Positions 17,732 through 25,457 of a stretch of 64,000 nt of DNA are shown here, in pieces. How positions within the stretch are numbered: the stretch's first letter is position 1; every line of letters begins with the position of its first letter. The position numbers and the translations under genes were made by a program. Source of the DNA: CAVPEV01 sp963703555 (GTDB lineage Bacteria; Actinomycetota; Actinomycetes; Actinomycetales; Cellulomonadaceae); contig CAVPEV010000046.1 of the NCBI GenBank assembly GCA_963703555.1, positions 62,001-126,000 on the forward strand. The letters run 5' to 3'. Under the pieces are notes generated by a model. It did no database searches, was not told where the DNA came from, and was given only the letters and a program-made list of their open reading frames with translations.

Positions 17732-18258
17732 GGTGCGCGCCCCACCGGGTCGGGGTAGGCCTCGTCCAGGGAGTCCATGAACACCATGGCAGTGCTCAGC
17801 CCGCACTGGAGCAGCTGACCCAGCTGGGCATCGGTCACCCCCGGCTCGAGGTCCGTGCTCACTTCGGTCACGACATGGATGCGACCGTTGTCCCGTACCC
17901 GGACATACGTCTTCGGCCAGATGCGGTCGGCATTCCATTCGTTGCACCGCTCGAGGACCTCTTCCAGGCGCTCGATCGCAACCTCGCGATTCCACTGGCC
18001 GCGCACCTGGAAGATCTCCTGGTGGTCGCCGAAGAGGAAGAAGGAGAACGGCCGCCCGCGCCACAGGGCGCCGACGTCCCCCTCGTCGTCGACGAAGTAG
18101 GAGAAGTGGTGGTCCGCCAGCCAGGCCATGATGCGCTGCGCGCTGACCGGGGCGAGGCTGTCCGGGTGCTGTGGGACCGTCCGAGGCGGGCCCTCCGGAG
18201 CACCGCCCCCGCGGCGCCCAGCCCAGCAGCGCAGCAAGCCGTCGCGGAAGCCGCCCAT
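17728..18258 (-). CDS. YbjN domain-containing protein (first copy)
   Basis: This 176-residue YbjN protein has the family segments GALWRGRPFSFFLFGDHQEIFQVRGQW and CNEWNADRIWPKTYVRVRD, then VSTDLEPGVTDAQLGQLLQCGLSTA. A ~35-residue basic/proline-rich N-terminus precedes the domain. The ATG at 18258 is the first reasonable start and lies 42 bp from the divergently transcribed dioxygenase-like gene. The gene leads a two-gene operon with the paralogue downstream. YbjN genes are a usual companion of the miaA-dapF cluster in Micrococcales. Confidence 0.88.
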   Translation of the reverse strand: MGGFRDGLLRCWAGRRGGGAPEGPPRTVPQHPDSLAPVSAQRIMAWLADHHFSYFVDDEGDVGALWRGRPFSFFLFGDHQEIFQVRGQWNREVAIERLEEVLERCNEWNADRIWPKTYVRVRDNGRIHVVTEVSTDLEPGVTDAQLGQLLQCGLSTAMVFMDSLDEAYPDPVGRAP

Positions 18259-18299
18259 ACTCACCAGAGTAGCTGCGGGTCGCAGGTTACCGTCGGGGC

Positions 18300-19040
18300 A
18301 TGCTTGCCGCTGCCGCGCTGGTGCCGGAGACGCTGCTGCTCGTGCCGGGGGCGGCCGGGGGCGCCGACGTGCTGGGCACCGTCCGGGCGGCGGCACTGAA
18401 GGCGGTCGCGGTCGTACTGGCCGTGCATCCCGATCGGCTCGTCGTCGTCGCGCCGGGCCGGGCCGACCGTGCGGTCGCGGGCCCGGTGCGGGCGGGCCTC
18501 GGCGCGGCGGGTGTGCCCGATGCCGCTCCGGCATGGGAGGTACCGCCCGCCCCGCAGGGTGCGCCGACGGTGGGGGTGGCTGCCGGCGTCGGCCTGCTGC
18601 TGGTTCACCGGATGGGCTGGCCGGGCGCCGTGGACGTGGTCGAGGTCGGGCCGGCTGATCCGGGCGACCCGGCCCGTCCCCAGCGGTTGCGCGAAGGTGG
18701 AGCGGGCCTCGCCGCAGACTCGCGGCTGGGCCTGGTCGTGCTCGGTTCGGGCAGCGCCCGCCACGGCCCTGCGGCACCGCTGGTGGAGGATCCGCGTGCC
18801 ACGGCGTTCGACGAGACGCTGACTGCCGACCTGGGGTGCGCCGACGCGACGGCGCGTCGGCGGCTGGCCGGGCTGGACCAGCAGCTCGCCGTGCAGCTGG
18901 TGGTCGGCGGGTGGGGGCCGTGGCAGGTGCTGCTGGGCGCGGCCGCGGCGGCGCCGGTGCGGGCGCGCCTGTTGCAGGCCGGAGCGCCGCTGGGGGCGTG
19001 GTACGTCGTGGCCACCTGGGTAGCAGGGGGCCGGCCGTGA
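18300..19040 (+). CDS. Class III extradiol dioxygenase-like protein
   Basis: This 246-residue protein corresponds to the 'class III extradiol ring-cleavage dioxygenase subunit B-like' proteins found between miaB and miaA in many actinobacteria. Conserved segments include ALVPETLLLVPG at the start and SRLGLVVLGSGSARHGPAAP in the middle, where dioxygenases would carry active-site residues. The normal metal-binding histidines at the N-terminus are not evident, so dioxygenase activity is doubtful and a tRNA-related or unknown role is possible. Its stop overlaps an in-frame GTG of miaA. Confidence 0.75.
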   Translation: MLAAAALVPETLLLVPGAAGGADVLGTVRAAALKAVAVVLAVHPDRLVVVAPGRADRAVAGPVRAGLGAAGVPDAAPAWEVPPAPQGAPTVGVAAGVGLLLVHRMGWPGAVDVVEVGPADPGDPARPQRLREGGAGLAADSRLGLVVLGSGSARHGPAAPLVEDPRATAFDETLTADLGCADATARRRLAGLDQQLAVQLVVGGWGPWQVLLGAAAAAPVRARLLQAGAPLGAWYVVATWVAGGRP

Positions 19041-19063
19041 CCGCGCGCCGCGCCGAGAGGGGC

Positions 19064-20059
19064 ATGAGCTCGGCGACGAACGGCTGGCAGCCTGGCGGCC
19101 GGCTGCGCCGGCTGCTGCCGGTGGTGGCCGTGGTCGGCCCCACGGCCACCGGCAAGTCGGACCTGGGTGTCGCGCTCGCCCAGGCGATCGGCGGCGAGGT
19201 GGTCAACGCCGACGCCATGCAGCTGTACCGCGGGATGGACATCGGTACCGCCAAGCTCAGCCTCGCCGAGCGGCACGGCGTGCCGCACCACGAGATCGAC
19301 GTCCTCGACCCGGCGCAGGAGGCGTCGGTGGCCCGCTACCAGGAGGCGGCGCGGGCCGACCTGGCCGGGCTGGTGGTGCGCGGGGCTCGGGCCGTCCTCG
19401 TCGGCGGTTCCGGGCTGTACGTGCGTGCCGCGCTGGACCCGCTGGAGTTTCCCGGCACGGACCCTGCGGTCCGCGCGGAGCTGGAGGCACGGGTGCAGCG
19501 CGAGGGCTCCCGGGCGCTGCACGGCGAGCTGTCCGCCGTGGACCCGGTCGCCGCCGCGCGGATCCACCCGCACAACGCCCGGCGGGTGGTACGGGCGCTG
19601 GAGGTCATCGCGGTCACCGGCCGGCCGTACTCGGCGGCGTTGCCCGGCCCAGCCGGCGCGGTACAGGCCGTGCGCATCGGTCTGGACGAGGATCGCTCGA
19701 CGCTCGACGCCCGGATCGCCGCGCGGGTGGACCGGATGTGGCGAGCGGGCCTGGTCGAGGAGGTGCGCGGACTCGGGCCGCTGGGCCGCACGGCCGCTCG
19801 GGCGGTGGGCTACGCGCAGGTGCTCGCGCTGCTGCGCGGTGAGCTGACCGACGACGAGGCCCGCAGTGCCACCGTGGTGGGCACGCGCCGCCTTGCCCGA
19901 CGGCAGATGGGCTGGTTCGGTCGCGACCGGCGGGTGCAGTGGCTGCGGGTCGGCGACCCGGACCTCTTGGAGCGGGCCCTGGACGTCGTCGCCGCTGCTG
20001 ACGCGGGGCGCCTGCCCGAGCCCGGGGCCGCTGCCGTGCGTCGTAGCCTGGGGTCGTGA
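19064..20059 (+). CDS. miaA: tRNA dimethylallyltransferase MiaA
   Basis: This protein transfers a dimethylallyl group to A37 of tRNAs reading UNN codons, the step before MiaB. The ~331-residue sequence shows the P-loop GPTATGKS, then NADAMQLYRGMDIGTAK, HHEIDVLDP, VGGSGLYVRA, and a C-terminal RRLARRQMGWF. All are canonical. ATG 19064 was selected with GAGAGG three nt upstream. An in-frame GTG at 19037, overlapping the previous stop, would add nine residues and cannot be excluded. Its stop overlaps dapF. Confidence 0.96.
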   Translation: MSSATNGWQPGGRLRRLLPVVAVVGPTATGKSDLGVALAQAIGGEVVNADAMQLYRGMDIGTAKLSLAERHGVPHHEIDVLDPAQEASVARYQEAARADLAGLVVRGARAVLVGGSGLYVRAALDPLEFPGTDPAVRAELEARVQREGSRALHGELSAVDPVAAARIHPHNARRVVRALEVIAVTGRPYSAALPGPAGAVQAVRIGLDEDRSTLDARIAARVDRMWRAGLVEEVRGLGPLGRTAARAVGYAQVLALLRGELTDDEARSATVVGTRRLARRQMGWFGRDRRVQWLRVGDPDLLERALDVVAAADAGRLPEPGAAAVRRSLGS

Positions 20060-20997
20060 TGCCGACCGCGATCCGCGTGAGCAAGGGCCACGGCACGCGC
20101 AACGACTTCGTGCTGGTCGCCGACCTCGACGGGCAGCTGGACCTGTCCGCCGACCTCGTGCGGGCGCTGAGCGACCGGCACGCGGGGGTGGGCGGCGACG
20201 GCTTGATCCGGTTGGTGGGCGCCGAGGTGCTGCCGGAGGGTCGCGCGCTGGTAGGGCTGGAGCCCAGCCTGCGCTGGTTCATGGACTACCGGAACGCCGA
20301 CGGCTCCGTCGCGCAGATGTGCGGCAACGGGGTCCGGGTGCTCGCCGCGTGGCTCGTCCGCCAGGGCCGCTGGGAGCCGGCCGACGGCGACCTGCTCGTC
20401 GGCACCCGGGCCGGTGTGCGTCGGGTCCGGTCCGTGCCGGCCGTCGTCGGCACGGACCCGTGGTACGCGGTGGACATGGGGCCGTGGTCACTGCCCGGCG
20501 GGGCTGCCGCGGCTGCGGCAGGCACGGATGCCCAGGTGCAGGTGCCGGGCATCGCCGGAGTGCGCCCGGCGCTCGCGGTCGACGTCGGCAACGCCCACCG
20601 GGTGATCGCCCTGGGAGATCCCGCCGAGCTGGCCGCAGCCGACCTCAGCCGTGCGCCGCAGGTCGATCCGGTGCCGCCGGACGGCGCGAACGTCGAGCTT
20701 GTCGTGCCGCTGGGGGAGGCCCGGCTCCCGGACGGCACCCGGGCCGGTCACCTGCGGATGCGGGTGCACGAGCGCGGGGTGGGGGAGACGCAGTCCTGCG
20801 GGACGGGCGCCTGCGCCGCGGCCGTCGCCGTGCGGACCTGGGGCGGAACCCGTGCGCCGAGCACCTGGCTGGTCGACGTGCTTGGTGGGACGCTGCAGGT
20901 GCGCATGCTGGAGGACGGCCACGTCGAGCTGGCCGGACCGGCGACGATCGTCGCGGACGCCGACGTCGACCTGTCCTCATTGGGCGGGGGCGTGTGA
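20056..20997 (+). CDS. dapF: Diaminopimelate epimerase DapF
   Basis: DapF interconverts LL- and meso-diaminopimelate in lysine and cell-wall precursor synthesis. The 313-residue protein retains both catalytic cysteines, Cys89 in MCGNGVR and Cys248 in SCGTGACA. It also has KGHGTRNDFV near the N-terminus and DGLIRL. The GTG start overlaps the miaA stop; ATG at 20059 is an alternative one codon later. Because MurE in this window lacks the DAP-specific motif, the product here may serve mainly lysine synthesis. Confidence 0.96.
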   Translation: MMPTAIRVSKGHGTRNDFVLVADLDGQLDLSADLVRALSDRHAGVGGDGLIRLVGAEVLPEGRALVGLEPSLRWFMDYRNADGSVAQMCGNGVRVLAAWLVRQGRWEPADGDLLVGTRAGVRRVRSVPAVVGTDPWYAVDMGPWSLPGGAAAAAAGTDAQVQVPGIAGVRPALAVDVGNAHRVIALGDPAELAAADLSRAPQVDPVPPDGANVELVVPLGEARLPDGTRAGHLRMRVHERGVGETQSCGTGACAAAVAVRTWGGTRAPSTWLVDVLGGTLQVRMLEDGHVELAGPATIVADADVDLSSLGGGV

Positions 20998-21299
20998 TGC
21001 GGCTCGACGCGGAGGACGTCGGGTCCCCGCTGGGCGCCCTCGCGACCTTCGTCCAGCTGTCCTCGGCCTTCTGCGGCGTGTGCCGGGCCTGCCGGCTGGT
21101 CCTGGAACGAGTGGTGGCCACCAGCGAGGGTGTGAGGTTCATCGACCTGGACGTCGCCGACCACCCGGACCTGGCCGAACGCCTGGATGTCAGGTCGACA
21201 CCCACGGTGGTCCTGCTCGGGGCGGACGGGACGGTGGTGCGCCGCATGGTCGGGGCGCCGCGGCTGGCCCAGGCCCGGGCGGTCCTGGCGGCCCTCTGA
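20997..21299 (+). CDS. Thioredoxin-family protein
   Basis: This 100-residue protein has a thioredoxin fold and a redox-active CxxC in SAFCGVCRACR, followed by a third cysteine two residues later. A cis-proline segment RSTPTVVLL sits at the expected position. CGVC is an atypical dipeptide compared with thioredoxin CGPC. The ATG overlaps the dapF stop by one base, so it is probably translated as part of the miaA-dapF operon. There is no signal peptide, so it is cytoplasmic; the partner is unknown. Confidence 0.85.
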   Translation: MRLDAEDVGSPLGALATFVQLSSAFCGVCRACRLVLERVVATSEGVRFIDLDVADHPDLAERLDVRSTPTVVLLGADGTVVRRMVGAPRLAQARAVLAAL

Positions 21300-21387
21300 G
21301 GGGGCAGGTGCGCCCGCCGGTGCGGGGGGAGGGGGCCTGCCCGCCGGATGTGCGGCGCCGTCGCACCCGCTGGCTTGTGCGGGGTGC

Positions 21388-21999
21388 TCAGTCGGCTGCG
21401 GGGCGCTGCACGCGGAGCACCCGGAAGCCCCGTGAGCCGGCCACTCGCTCGGTGTGCGCTCCGAGCGAGTCGGTGAGCCAGCGTTGCAGCGAGTCGGCCC
21501 CGAGGTTGCGCCCGACGACGAGGTGCGCCTGGCCGCCGTCGGTGAGCCGAGGCAGCCACCGAGCAAGGATCGCGTGCAGCTGGGCCTTGCCGACGCGGAC
21601 CGGGGGGTTCGACCAGATGGCGGCGAACCGCACGTCGTCGGGCACCTGGTCAGGCGTGGCAGCGACGATGTTGGTGCAGCGGAGCCGCCGGCTGTTGCCC
21701 CGGACGAGGTCCAGAGCGCGCTCGTTGACGTCGACCGCCCACACCCGGGCTCCGGGCGCGACGAGGGCGAGGGTGAGCGCGACCGGACCCCAGCCACAGC
21801 CCAGGTCCAGGAGCTCACCCGCACCGGGTGGGGGCGGGACCGCGTCGAGGAGCACCTGTGTGCCGTGGTCCACGTGCCCCGGGGAGAACACCCCGCCGGC
21901 CGTCTGCACGGTGACCTGGCGTCCGGCCAGGTGCACGGCGACGTCCCGGCGCTCGTCGGCGGATGCCGGCCGGGCCGAGAAGTAGTGGTCGCCGGTCAC
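21388..21999 (-). CDS. Class I SAM-dependent methyltransferase, RsmC/RlmG-like
   Basis: This 203-residue protein has the SAM-binding motif ELLDLGCGWGP, acidic VWAVDVNERAL, and the catalytic SNPPVRVGKAQLH (NPP[FY]-type motif). That combination is typical of RsmC-like rRNA N2-guanine methyltransferases. An upstream FSPGHVDHGTQVLLD segment is also shared with the group. It corresponds to a single-domain RsmC-like protein, as common in actinobacteria, so 16S or 23S rRNA is a plausible but unproven substrate. GTG 21999 gives the conserved VTGDHYFS start. It converges with the thioredoxin gene. Confidence 0.88.
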   Translation of the reverse strand: MTGDHYFSARPASADERRDVAVHLAGRQVTVQTAGGVFSPGHVDHGTQVLLDAVPPPPGAGELLDLGCGWGPVALTLALVAPGARVWAVDVNERALDLVRGNSRRLRCTNIVAATPDQVPDDVRFAAIWSNPPVRVGKAQLHAILARWLPRLTDGGQAHLVVGRNLGADSLQRWLTDSLGAHTERVAGSRGFRVLRVQRPAAD

Positions 22000-22300
22000 G
22001 GCCGTGACACTAGCCCAGGGTCCCCGGCCGAGCTCGGCGCGCCGATCCTCGCCACGCACACCCGTGCCGGAAGCGCGGACCGGAACCGGACGAATCATTG
22101 TGCACGATCTCGCGATCGTTTTTGTGGCGGCGATCCACCGGCGTGAATCCAAGCGCCGGGAGATGATGAACGAATGCGACAGCCGTCGACCATTGACGGC
22201 CCCCCAGGCGGGTGGTAGACCGTCGGGGACGGTCATCTGCCGCCACATCGGGGGAGTTGTCGCGGGGAAGTTCGCGACGGCTGTGCACGGGGGGAGTGCC
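22000..22300. other. Divergent intergenic region with inverted repeat followed by T tract
   Basis: 301 bp between the methyltransferase start and the secreted-protein start. ACGATC-TCGC-GATCGT at 22104-22119 is a perfect 6-bp inverted repeat followed by TTTT (22120-22123). It could be an operator or a weak terminator-like hairpin. The stretch is less GC-rich than the neighbouring genes and presumably contains the promoters of both flanking genes. A GGGGGAG ribosome-binding site is present just before ATG 22301. Confidence 0.5.
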
Positions 22301-23632
22301 ATGGCGACGTCTGCAAGAATTCGAGTGGTCGTCGGGGCGCTGGTGGGGGTGAGCCTGGCCGTCCTGCCGCAGGTGGGTGCTGTCGCGGCCACCCCGCCAC
22401 CACCGCAGGACAACTCCACGAGCGGGCTCCTGCCGGCCGGTGCGCGCGTCGAGCGCCCGCTGACCTTTACCGCCCGCACCACCGTCCTGGACGGCGGGGC
22501 ACGTGATGCCCTGACCAGCTACGGGTCGGACGGGCGGCTCGTGTTCACCGGCGTGCCGGCGTCCCTCGCCCGGGTCCGGGCGGGACAGGTCCTCGTCAGC
22601 GAGCCCACCGCCGCGGCGCCGGCGGGGCTCATGCGACGCGTGGTGAGCGTGCTGCACACCGCGGACGGGCTCGTCGTGAGGACCGCGCCGGCCGCACTCG
22701 GCGAAGCCGTGCGGGACGGCAAGTTCTCCTACCAGGGGCATCCTGTGGTGAGCAGCGCGGCGCTCCAGGCCCCCGGTTCACCCGGCGTCACCGTGACGGG
22801 GGTCCGGCCGGACGCGCCGGCGCTGCCACAGGAGCTCACCGTCGGCCTGAAGGACTACGTGCTGTGGGACGCGGACGGCAAGGCCAGCACCTCTGACGAC
22901 CAGACGCGGGCGAACGGGACGGTGACGTTCGCCCTCCCGGCGATCACCTTCGACTTCGACATGCAGAGCGGAAAGCTGAGCTCGTTGCTGTTGAAGGCGA
23001 ATTTCTCGAAGCTGGCGGCGAATCTCGTGGTGGCGGGGCTGGTTCCTACCAAGGGGATATCGTCGGAAACTGTTCCGTACAGCCTGTCGCTGCCGGCGGT
23101 CCCGGTCGGCGTATTCTCTTTCACGCCGGTCGTCGACGTCGTGGTCGGTTTCAACGGTTCGGTCAAGCCGCGCGCATTCTTCGGCAAGGACACCGTGGAC
23201 ATGTCCTGGGGATCGCAGCTCACGCTGATCAGCGCGGACAGCCCGGCCACCGTCGGGGTGCAGTATTCCGGCGGGCTGGACGTGCAGCCGATCGTCGAGC
23301 TTCCCACGCCAACCTTTGCGTGGACCCCGGTCCAGCTGAACGGCACCGAGACGACGAAGTCGGCTCAAGTGCTGGCCTATGCGGGCGTGCGGCCCAAGGT
23401 ATTCATCTACGGGGTTGCCGGGCCCTATGTGACCTTGGCCCCGGAGACGGGCGTCGAGGTGTCCAGGACGGATCCGGCGACGGGGACCACGCCGTTCTCC
23501 ATCCGTGCCGGGATGAGGGTCGGTGGCGGCATCTCGGTCCTCATCCTGAACGAGACCCATCTGGGGAGCGACTTCAACCTGACCGTGCCCGTGTACAACG
23601 GTGCGGGCGTGGCGGGCACGACGGCTCCGTGA
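22301..23632 (+). CDS. Secreted protein of unknown function
   Basis: This 443-residue protein begins with a convincing signal peptide (RIRVVVGALVGVSLAVLPQVGAVAA). A Pro-rich start and a beta-rich domain follow, with segments such as FSYQGHPVVSSAAL, TFALPAITFDFDMQSGKLSS and VGVFSFTPVVDVVVGFNGSV. I do not recognise the family. No transmembrane anchor, cysteine pattern or catalytic motif is visible. ATG 22301 follows a strong GGGGGAG site by 5 nt. The central part (about 22.9-23.5 kb) contains more AT-rich codons than flanking genes, suggesting transfer or relaxed codon selection. It stands alone between the methyltransferase and hflX. Confidence 0.7.
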   Translation: MATSARIRVVVGALVGVSLAVLPQVGAVAATPPPPQDNSTSGLLPAGARVERPLTFTARTTVLDGGARDALTSYGSDGRLVFTGVPASLARVRAGQVLVSEPTAAAPAGLMRRVVSVLHTADGLVVRTAPAALGEAVRDGKFSYQGHPVVSSAALQAPGSPGVTVTGVRPDAPALPQELTVGLKDYVLWDADGKASTSDDQTRANGTVTFALPAITFDFDMQSGKLSSLLLKANFSKLAANLVVAGLVPTKGISSETVPYSLSLPAVPVGVFSFTPVVDVVVGFNGSVKPRAFFGKDTVDMSWGSQLTLISADSPATVGVQYSGGLDVQPIVELPTPTFAWTPVQLNGTETTKSAQVLAYAGVRPKVFIYGVAGPYVTLAPETGVEVSRTDPATGTTPFSIRAGMRVGGGISVLILNETHLGSDFNLTVPVYNGAGVAGTTAP

Positions 23633-23882
23633 GCGGCTCGCTCCGCACGACCGGTCCGGGCCGGCCCCGTCCCTGGACGGCGGACCGGTTCGGACCCGTC
23701 GGTGCCGCTCGTCAGCACGCCATCGTGCCCCTGGTGTTGTCGTGCTGTGGCCCCACGACGACCGGGTGTCCGCCCTGCGTGAATTAGCTCGCCGGCTGCG
23801 GGCTCCCGTGCGAGGCTGGGACCACATCTGTCGCGGGCCATCCATCGGCACTGCGCGGGGTGGCGGACGGAGGACCGAGCGC

Positions 23883-25409
23883 GTGATCGAAGAGGACCGG
23901 TACGACGGGGACCCGCGCAGGGCGCAAGCGGTGGCGGACGACGTGGTCGCCCGCGTGCTGGCCCGGGCGGGGACGGCCGTGCAGGATGGGGCGACGGTGC
24001 ACACCGCCTACGACGGCGACCAGCTGGACCTGGAGGAGCGCACCTCGCTGCGCCGGGTCGGCGGTCTCTCGACGGAGCTGCAGGACGTCACGGAGGTCGA
24101 GTACCGGCAGCTACGGCTGGAGAAGGTCGTCCTCGTCGGGCTGTGGGGCGCCGCCGGAGTCGAGGAGGCGGAGCTGTCGCTGCGGGAGCTTGCCGCGCTG
24201 GCCGAGACGGCCGGGGCGCTCGTGCTGGACGGGATGCTGCAGCACCGCCGGACGCCGGACCCGGGGACCTACCTGGGGTCGGGCAAGGCGGTCGAGCTGG
24301 CCGAGGTCGTGGCGTCCCTGGGTGCCGACACGGTCGTGGTCGACGGCGAGCTGGCGCCGTCGCAGCGGCGCGCCCTGGAGGACGTCGTCAAGGTCAAGGT
24401 GGTCGACCGCACGGCCCTGATCCTCGACATCTTCGCCCAGCACGCGAAGTCCAGGGAGGGCAAGGCCCAGGTGGAGCTGGCGCAGCTGGAGTACCTCCTG
24501 CCGCGCCTGCGCGGCTGGGGCGAGTCGATGTCCCGGCAGGCCGGCGGGCAGGTCGGCGGCACCGGAGGTGGCGTCGGGTCGCGTGGTCCCGGCGAGACGA
24601 AGATCGAGCTCGACCGGCGGCGCATCCGCACCCGGGTGGCACGGTTGCGGCGGCAGATGGCGGCCATGGGACCGGGCCGGGAGACGAAGCGCGCCCAGCG
24701 ACGGCGCCACGCGATCCCCTCGGTGGCGATCGCCGGCTATACCAACGCCGGTAAGTCCTCGGTGCTCAATCGGCTCACCGGTGCCGGCGTGCTGGTGGAG
24801 AACGCGTTGTTCGCGACGCTGGACCCCACGGTCCGTCGCACACAGACCGACGACGGGCGCGTGTACACCATGACGGACACCGTCGGCTTCGTGCGGTCGC
24901 TGCCGCACCAGCTCGTGGAGGCGTTCCGGTCCAGCCTGGAGGAGGTTGCGGACGCCGACCTCATCCTGCACGTCGTGGACGCCTCGCACCCCGATCCGGA
25001 GGGGCAGATCGCGGCGGTCCGCCAGGTCTTCGCGGACATCCCCGGGGCGATGGACGTGCCCGAGATCGTCGTCCTCAACAAGGCCGACATCGCGGACCCG
25101 CAGGTGCTGGCGCGGCTGCGCTCCCACGAGCCGGGCGCCGTCGTCGTGTCCGCGCACACCGGGCAGGGCATCGAGGAGCTGCGCCGCGTGGTCGCCGACC
25201 AGCTGCCTCGCCCCGGGGTCGCCGTCGAGGTGATGCTGCCCTACCAGCGGGGCGATCTGGTGCACCGGGTGCACGAGGAGGGGCAGGTGCTCCACGAGGA
25301 GCACACGCCCGATGGCACGCTGCTCCGGGCCCGGGTGGACGCGGCACTGGCCGCCGAGCTCACCGGGGCGGATGTGCCGCGGAGCGCACGGCCGGGCTCG
25401 GCCGGCTGA
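23883..25409 (+). CDS. hflX: GTPase HflX
   Basis: HflX is a ribosome-splitting GTPase involved in heat-stress ribosome rescue. The 508-residue protein has the N-terminal HflX domain (GTYLGSGKAVELAE, DGELAPSQRRALE) and a glycine-rich linker with GGVGSRGPGETKIELDRR. The G domain carries G1 AGYTNAGKS, switch region LDPTVRRT, G3 DTVGF and G4 NKAD. GTG 23883 has GGAGG upstream at the right distance. About 250 bp separate it from the preceding secreted-protein gene. The length is typical for actinobacterial HflX. Confidence 0.95.
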   Translation: MIEEDRYDGDPRRAQAVADDVVARVLARAGTAVQDGATVHTAYDGDQLDLEERTSLRRVGGLSTELQDVTEVEYRQLRLEKVVLVGLWGAAGVEEAELSLRELAALAETAGALVLDGMLQHRRTPDPGTYLGSGKAVELAEVVASLGADTVVVDGELAPSQRRALEDVVKVKVVDRTALILDIFAQHAKSREGKAQVELAQLEYLLPRLRGWGESMSRQAGGQVGGTGGGVGSRGPGETKIELDRRRIRTRVARLRRQMAAMGPGRETKRAQRRRHAIPSVAIAGYTNAGKSSVLNRLTGAGVLVENALFATLDPTVRRTQTDDGRVYTMTDTVGFVRSLPHQLVEAFRSSLEEVADADLILHVVDASHPDPEGQIAAVRQVFADIPGAMDVPEIVVLNKADIADPQVLARLRSHEPGAVVVSAHTGQGIEELRRVVADQLPRPGVAVEVMLPYQRGDLVHRVHEEGQVLHEEHTPDGTLLRARVDAALAAELTGADVPRSARPGSAG

Positions 25410-25457
25410 CCGGCCTCTAGGCTGACCCGGTGCCCGAGGCCCGCCGTCCCGCCCGGC

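Noticed and set aside
25410..25457. SOS control of the DinG-like helicase
   Set aside because: No CGAAC/GTTCG pair at the right spacing occurs in the short upstream region.
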